Below, one piece after another: positions 58,470 through 64,000 of a stretch of 64,000 bases of DNA (position 1 is the stretch's first letter; each line of letters opens with the position of its first letter). The notes under the pieces were generated by a model that did not search any database, was not told the origin of the DNA, and was given only the letters and a program-made list of their open reading frames with translations. Made by a program: the position numbers and the translations under genes. The DNA is from Sialis fuliginosa (lineage: Eukaryota; Arthropoda; Insecta; Megaloptera; Sialidae). The stretch spans positions 24,027,001 to 24,091,000 of the forward strand of contig OY540813.1 in assembly GCA_961205875.1 (NCBI GenBank). The letters are read 5' to 3'.

Positions 58470-58849
58470 TCTAAATTATTATTTGAATTTGATATTGAAA
58501 TCGATAACACTTATTAATAATAAACCCGCGCTTTTCAAATTAAATAACTTTACCACTATTAGTAGAGGGAAATTAGCATTTTGAAGTGATGCATTTCGTA
58601 AAAATCTCTTCATTTTTACGTTAATTATTGCATTATTAGTGATAAAAAAGTTTTTCGATAATTTTTTTATTTTAGAGGTTATGATACGTTTAAAAAGTAA
58701 CGCTACCTACGCCGTTCTATAGTCTATTAACTTATAAGTATTTTAATATTTTTTTTTATTTTCCTACGACCTATAGAACTGGAGATATTTAAAAAAAACT
58801 GTGTAGCGATACACTCGAATTGTATTAAAAATGCACAATTATGCAATTT

Positions 58850-58871
58850 TTTCGGGACGCGCGTCCCGAAA
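58850..58871. repeat. 22-bp perfect palindrome, GC-rich
   Basis: TTCGGGACGCG and its complement meet at 58860/58861 with no spacer. Confidence 0.85.
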
Positions 58872-58922
58872 TAATGAGACGAGACTCGCTTCAATTCGGA
58901 CGAGAAGGAAAATCGTAAAATC

Positions 58923-58962
58923 GTAAAAATCGGCCATGTGCGCGCACATGGCCGATTTTTAC
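58923..58962. repeat. 40-bp perfect palindrome
   Basis: Each half runs GTAAAAATCGGCCATGTGCG to the centre at 58942/58943 without mismatch or loop. Unusually CpG- and GC-rich centre for this AT-rich DNA. Confidence 0.9.
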
Positions 58963-59182
58963 AAATTTTTGATTTTCAACTCATCTTCGAACATATAAAG
59001 AGAAATCCAAAAAAAATCCAACTTCCCGAATGCATCACTATTCATCACTTTTTAAATCTCTATTCCCTCTTCTATATGGGTTCTCTAGATATTAAATAAA
59101 CACTAATTTTGGCAAAATCTTTCGAAGGATGTAGCTCCCTCATGAAGAATATTCGAACAAATGTTAATATAAAGTTAATCTT

Positions 59183-61940
59183 CCTGTATTTTATTGGATT
59201 CTTTAACTAAGAATGTTCTCTTTATAAAAGTGCAATACATGCATGGTGCTAACATTGATATACAAGATAGATATTTCAAATTAATGGCAATAAATAAAAG
59301 ATAGGTAATCATATTTTTCATAAAATCCCATATATTTATCAATTCAAAGAATTGTCATGATCATAGAACAAATACACTAAATATGCATTTCGTTACATTA
59401 ATTTCACATTAACTAACGCTCACACTCACACTCACGTACGCTGGTGTAGAGCATACAAATAACAAAATCCCGGTTCATTTTCACACCAGTAACCACAATA
59501 TGGGGGAATTAGGGGTGGTTGGTTGGCAGTATTCAATCCCTAACGCTAAATACTTAATCCGGTGGTGCATTGCTTGCTGCGGGGCGGGAGGGACGGGGGA
59601 GGGGGTGCAGATCTCCCCCTGTTTCACACAGAGATAGCGTTCGCTATCATAAATTATATGACATTGATATTATTTAACTTTGTGATGTGGTAGTTTTTAT
59701 GACCGTGTGTATTTATTATGTATTGTTGGCGCATGCGTTCACACTTTATGAACGCTAATGATGTTTACGAGGTTTTCGTTTTTTATTTATTTTTTTAATA
59801 AATTTGCGTGATTTTATCTTTACACTTTTGGGTTATGAATATTCACATAAATACATACATGTACCTACATTTATTCTACTAACGAAATTGTTCTGATTGT
59901 AAGTAAATTAAATATTGAATTAAATAATGTTCATATTTCATATGATCAAATGTTCAATCTCACTTGTATTAAAATATCATATATTTTGACAGTTGATACT
60001 TTCTTATATTATTAATTAATTACAAATATATAAACAAATAAATAACATGAATAAAAATTAAAATAGGTACCTTAAATTCAGTAACAGCTATTTTATGTTA
60101 CAACACTATATTTTTTATTTCCTATGTATACGCAAAACGTAGATAAAAATCCATATCAGGCCCGTCTGAGTAATTAGTTTGACCCGAGACTGTATTTTGG
60201 TTTTCATCAATTTTCATAAAATCAATTTAAAATTAACTAAACCATTTCAAATTTAAATTCACCGAGTTTATTGAATAGTAGTTGGTACAAGGTATACAAA
60301 TATAATATATTTTTTTTTTCATCCGTCGATACCTTACAAAATCATTAGAAGGATTTTTATTTGATTTCCCTGAGAGGAACAAGACTGAAAATATACGAAA
60401 AAGATCTCCGGGGGGAGCAAATAGCAATAACAAACAGATGATTTTTTACAAAAAATAAATAAATAAAGCTAATATTTTAATTTAATAAAAATTATTCATA
60501 AATACATACTAGATTTCGCTTTTTTCTCGAGTCTCCAGATTTTTCTTTATCTGAACCATCTTAATCCCCATTATTTAGCCTGGATAATCGAGGTTTTTTT
60601 AACGTAAACTTTCAAGGTTTGTATTACAAGTTTTGTTGGTTGAAACGTCAAAATGCAACAAAGTGCGACACGGGATAATACATAAAAATACGAAATTTAA
60701 ACAATTAATATTGTATTTGTTTTGTAAAGTTATTTTTTAATAACTCTCTAATAAAATTGTATACACTATGTTTATATATACTTATATTATAGAATACACG
60801 GCTATATATTCTAATATTGGGTGATAATTATATATAGAAGAGCAACGATGCCATTATTAGCTGTTTAATTGATCGATTATCTAATTAAAATTATATGTAT
60901 TTTATTCATCCGACAATAGTTAATTATATCAGATAGTAGTCATTATTCGCATATCTAAACAGCGGAGTTCTTTTGAATACTGTTCGAATATTTACACTAA
61001 CTCATTTAATGTAAATTTACCAAATGTAGAAAATTACCATTCATCAGTAATTATGTTAATTATATTAGGTATGTCCAAAATATTTTCATAATTATAAATA
61101 ATATACAAAATTTCTAAATTGAAAAGTTTATTTAATTAATTTGTAGCTAACATTAATTTTTTAGGTCATATATTGCAATACGTTAAAAAAAAATTTAAAT
61201 AAACATACATATATCATTGTAATAAGTACCTATATCAGTGTAAAAACTCGAAAGCTTGGAAACTTCTATATCATAAAAAAATCTAGAGCTAGGCCAATGG
61301 TTCCCAAACTTACTAAATCAAGGAACCCTTACATTATATTACAATTTTTAATTTACAGAACTCGAATTATATTTATATTTTACGAACTTCCTAACCCCCA
61401 AATTTAATAATACATTAAATGAAACGAAAACTTTTTTATTGATATAGGTTCATTCAAGCGAAATTAACCCATGGTACATCGCGTATGTGAATTATATTAA
61501 ACGTTATAGAAACAACTAAAGCAACTCCAAAAAACACAATATCACCAATCACCACTGCTTTTAGATCGCAGATTTCTACTTAGCGTGCATGTGCTTAATC
61601 ATTAATAAATACCATCTGACTGTCATTTAAATTTAATTTTTTATTCTAGACCAAATTCTTTATAATATCAGACAATACAACCATTTTTTTCAGATTAATT
61701 CTGTGCATTTCTAAATTTACTTCGACATTTTACATTCAGAAACCAGTATTACTTTTTTTGCCCGTAACTTCGTTCGTGTTACCGGCTGCACCACATTCCA
61801 CCACAGTGATACCTTTCTTTACTGCCTCAAGTTTATTTTGTCACTAATTTGACTTGTGCAACAATAAAAATCACAATAAAATCGGTGTAGTAATAATTCA
61901 CTCACTCTCATACATCTATTCGAGAGTCTAAACTTCCTCA
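59183..61940. other. AT-rich non-coding DNA with CpG/G-rich patch 59400-59660
   Basis: The patch contains CGTACGCTGG, a long G-rich stretch (GGGGCGGGAGGGACGGGGG) and GATAGCGTTCGCTATC, a 16-bp palindrome (59633-59648). It is a candidate regulatory element. CCAATGGTTCCCAAACTT at ~61288 is a hAT-like end without partner. No gene; the 66-codon minus frame at 60233-60433 is featureless. Confidence 0.5.
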
Positions 61941-62135
61941 AGGTCGATCCAGACTATCATGCCGGTCTCGCTCCAGTATAGTAACTGTATAGGAGCGTGA
62001 TTGGACCGATAACTGAATGATATCTATAGTACTATAGTGTGAATGATTTCATTGTTTATTGTATATTTATATTTGATTGGAGCAAGACCAGACCGAGACA
62101 GGACCGAGACCGGCACAATAGTCTGAATCGACCCT
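61941..62135. mobile_element. TIR element with GGTCGATCCAGACTAT ends
   Basis: GGTCGATCCAGACTATCATG at the left is matched inversely by GTCTGAATCGACC at the right, extending through GCCGGTCTCG. About 195 bp. The flanks TCA and TTA could be a worn three-base duplication, but this is not secure. Confidence 0.65.
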
Positions 62136-62930
62136 TATGATGAAAGTCGGAAAAAAACAAAAAACAAGCAGGGTGGGGGAGGGGACTTAATAATTTAGAA
62201 ACAATTTGTTTTTATAATGTTAAATGTACATTTGACCAATTTGAAGTAATTTTGACTTCTGGAAAATTACTTATATATTTTATCTTAATAACCTTCTCAA
62301 AACAATAACAAATAAATTAGTATAATTCATCAATAAATCAATAAAAATAAAAACACCACAATCACATAAAAACAGATGTCAATACCTGCTAATTTTAAAC
62401 TGCCAATTCCACAACCCTATCAAAAAATAATATTATACAATTATCAATATACGAGTCGAATAAAACCGAATACAGAAATAATTGACATCAGCTGCACATT
62501 AACGATATCGCAAATTCCTCATAATTGAATGATTGCATATCATTTACTTATAAGATAATTGATTGATCGGACCGGAAGCAGATGTGTGGGCCTGACGCAG
62601 GCCCCACGGGCGCGTGCCAGGCCCGGTCCTGCAATTATTATACAGAACATGTACCACATTCATATAGATACAATATACAAAGTACATATATGTATACAAA
62701 CTTGTTACGAATTTTTTAGTTATACGTAGTTAAGTACCTACCAGCAAAATGTTGTCGCCTGGTAAAACTCAAACTCGATTATATAGAGATTCTCAGTATA
62801 ATCAGATTCGTTATATCCAACTTTCGTAATATCCGCAGGTTGAAAATATATGCATATAAATTAAAAGAAGCGTCCGATATTTATATATCAATATCGGTTA
62901 CGGGTACGGATAGAGACTTTTTTTCTCATT
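62136..62930. other. non-coding DNA with a GC-rich patch 62565-62640
   Basis: The patch (CGGACCGGAAGCAGATG, GGCCTGACGCAGGCC, CACGGGCGCGTGCC) is the most GC-rich stretch in this part and includes short inverted repeats. It stands alone in AT-rich DNA. Near 62770-62840 are words resembling decayed pogo-type ends. Confidence 0.4.
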
Positions 62931-63469
62931 GAGTACGTTTACACAGCGCTGTTATTACGGTTTTACTGCAACCGATGTAGTAAAGTCGGGTTTAAAAATG
63001 CGTGTGCGCATTAGACCCGACATAACGAATCAGGTTTAGTTATACTATTCCTCTTGACCTACATGCATAGCATAACTAAACCGGAATAGAGACGGAATAC
63101 AGACGCGTGTAAACTGCACGGACATGATTATATCTATTTAGCCAACCCCAAAAAATATAAGAATCTACGGAGTATAGAAATTTAATCATAATGCACTTCG
63201 CATTAACATTTGAAAATGCGTCATCTGTTAAAACACTTGAGACGAAGAGATGGAAAACAAAAAAAAGCGTGATTTATGAGACGTAGAAGAAACGAAGTAT
63301 TTTTCGGTTTTGTTGTTGATACGCTTTCAAACTTACAGCGTACTTCAAATCGAAATTATAATTACAGCTGGTGTTACTTATTCTCATATATGTAAACAGC
63401 TTCGCTTAAAACGGTTTAACTACTTCGGTTATAGTAAAACCAGAATAACAACGCTGTGTAAACGTACCC
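62931..63469. mobile_element. TIR element with GTACGTTTACACAGCG ends
   Basis: GAGTACGTTTACACAGCG at the left and CGCTGTGTAAACGTACCC at the right are inverted; similarity continues for ~55 bp (GGTTTTACT, CCGAAGTAGT-like). ATT (or CATT) flanks both sides (62928-62930, 63470-63472). Inside, GGTTTAGTTAT at 63033 pairs with ATAACTAAACC at 63072. 539 bp, no coding capacity. Superfamily undetermined. Confidence 0.7.
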
Positions 63470-63472
63470 ATT

Positions 63473-64000
63473 GTTAGTTTAGGTTTCGAATCTGAATAAG
63501 GATATTTTTTCTTGATTTTTGTTTCTGATTAGAATACGGATACAATTACGGGTAGAAAATCAATTCGGATACGGTTTTTGATATGAATTTTTAATACTTA
63601 TTGTTTGTATTTATTTTTGCCTGCAGTTTGTGTCTCGGGATTCGGCTAACAAGTAGGAAACTATAAGAAATAATTATTTCGAATGCGAAACAGCGTTACT
63701 AAATTATAAAAAAAAAATTTTGTTGGGACATGACTCCCCCACTAAACCTCAAAAATTAAAGCAAATTATATAGAAAAATGCTTATTAAATATACTAAAGT
63801 AATTTTTTTTCATTTCACAGACCACGATCCCCCCCTAAATTGCAAGTCTAGATCCGCGGCTGTCATGCCCGAGGAGTAAGCAGTATAGAAAAATGTGACG
63901 CAAGCTAGCTAAATTAATTTTATTATTATTTACATATGCGACTTTTTCAGTGATGTATTTTTATAAAATATGAGTGGCTCAGAAGTCAAACTGATCAATC
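63473..64000. other. AT-rich DNA with a hAT-like end
   Basis: Read on the minus strand, CAGCCGCGGATCTAGACTTG (63842-63861) followed by a GGGGGG run resembles the CAGGGGCGGATCTAGG hAT ends. A C-rich stretch near 63733 may belong to the same element. No gene to the end of the window. Confidence 0.4.

Larger units (their letters stand above)
58212..59182. mobile_element. foldback element F, relative of element E
   Basis: Left arm 58212-58300 and right arm 59095-59182 are inverted copies (about 88 bp), both with TTCTTCRTGAGGGAGCTACA-like cores. They also match both arms of element E (GTGTCCGGAAA, AGCAAAAAA). The outer boundaries are not certain. Two perfect palindromes lie inside the right half. 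A 60-codon frame at 58402-58584 has no recognisable feature. Confidence 0.6.

Noticed and set aside
1-64000. tRNA, rRNA, CRISPR arrays or bacterial operons
   Set aside because: No GGTTCGANNCC B-box in a cloverleaf context, no regularly spaced repeats, no ribosome-binding-site/ORF chains; the sequence is eukaryotic.

Overview
The window looks like non-coding DNA (intergenic, or inside a very large intron) from an insect nuclear genome. It is strongly AT-rich, no open reading frame resembles a conserved protein, and no tRNA, rRNA or CRISPR signature is visible. The repeats present are typical of arthropods: hAT, Tc1/mariner and Harbinger-like MITEs, non-autonomous Helitrons ending in hairpin + CTAG, a fossil LINE tail, and GACGGAC/GACAGACA-type short repeats. 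Order cannot be fixed by eye. Frequent GTAGGTA/TACCTAC words and the Helitron type would suit Lepidoptera or Hemiptera (inference).

Layout. 1-2.7 kb is AT-rich with two CpG-richer patches. 2735-4476 is a 1.74 kb hAT foldback element with ~495 bp arms and a perfect 8-bp target duplication. 7.3-9.6 kb holds a pair of direct repeats, a complete Helitron and a 159-bp hairpin. 11.5 kb has the decayed end of a LINE reverse transcriptase. 12-17.5 kb carries a mariner-like MITE, a tetranucleotide-core repeat, a Harbinger-like MITE and a tandem hAT-end duplication. 20-27 kb has a TA-flanked element, a composite repeat joined to a truncated Helitron, a long hairpin carrying hammerhead-like motifs and a hAT MITE. 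30.25-30.42 kb and 35.75-36.0 kb are the two best promoter-like patches; the second is followed by a possible 15-codon first exon with a strong splice donor. 38.6-39.8 kb is a Helitron inside a hAT element, and 40.7-41.4 kb is a Harbinger-like MITE inside another TIR element. 43-57 kb is dense in MITEs, three with perfect 8-bp or 3-bp target duplications. 57.8 kb has a candidate hammerhead ribozyme. 58.2-59.2 kb is a foldback element with two perfect palindromes between its arms. 62.9-63.5 kb is a further TIR element.

Between the repeats are scattered patches of 100-300 bp with clearly more CpG and less low-complexity sequence than their surroundings. They may be conserved regulatory elements of a neighbouring developmental gene, but nothing here proves it. 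No genes act together in this window; its content is a layered record of transposon insertions plus possible regulatory DNA and at most a few tentative exons.
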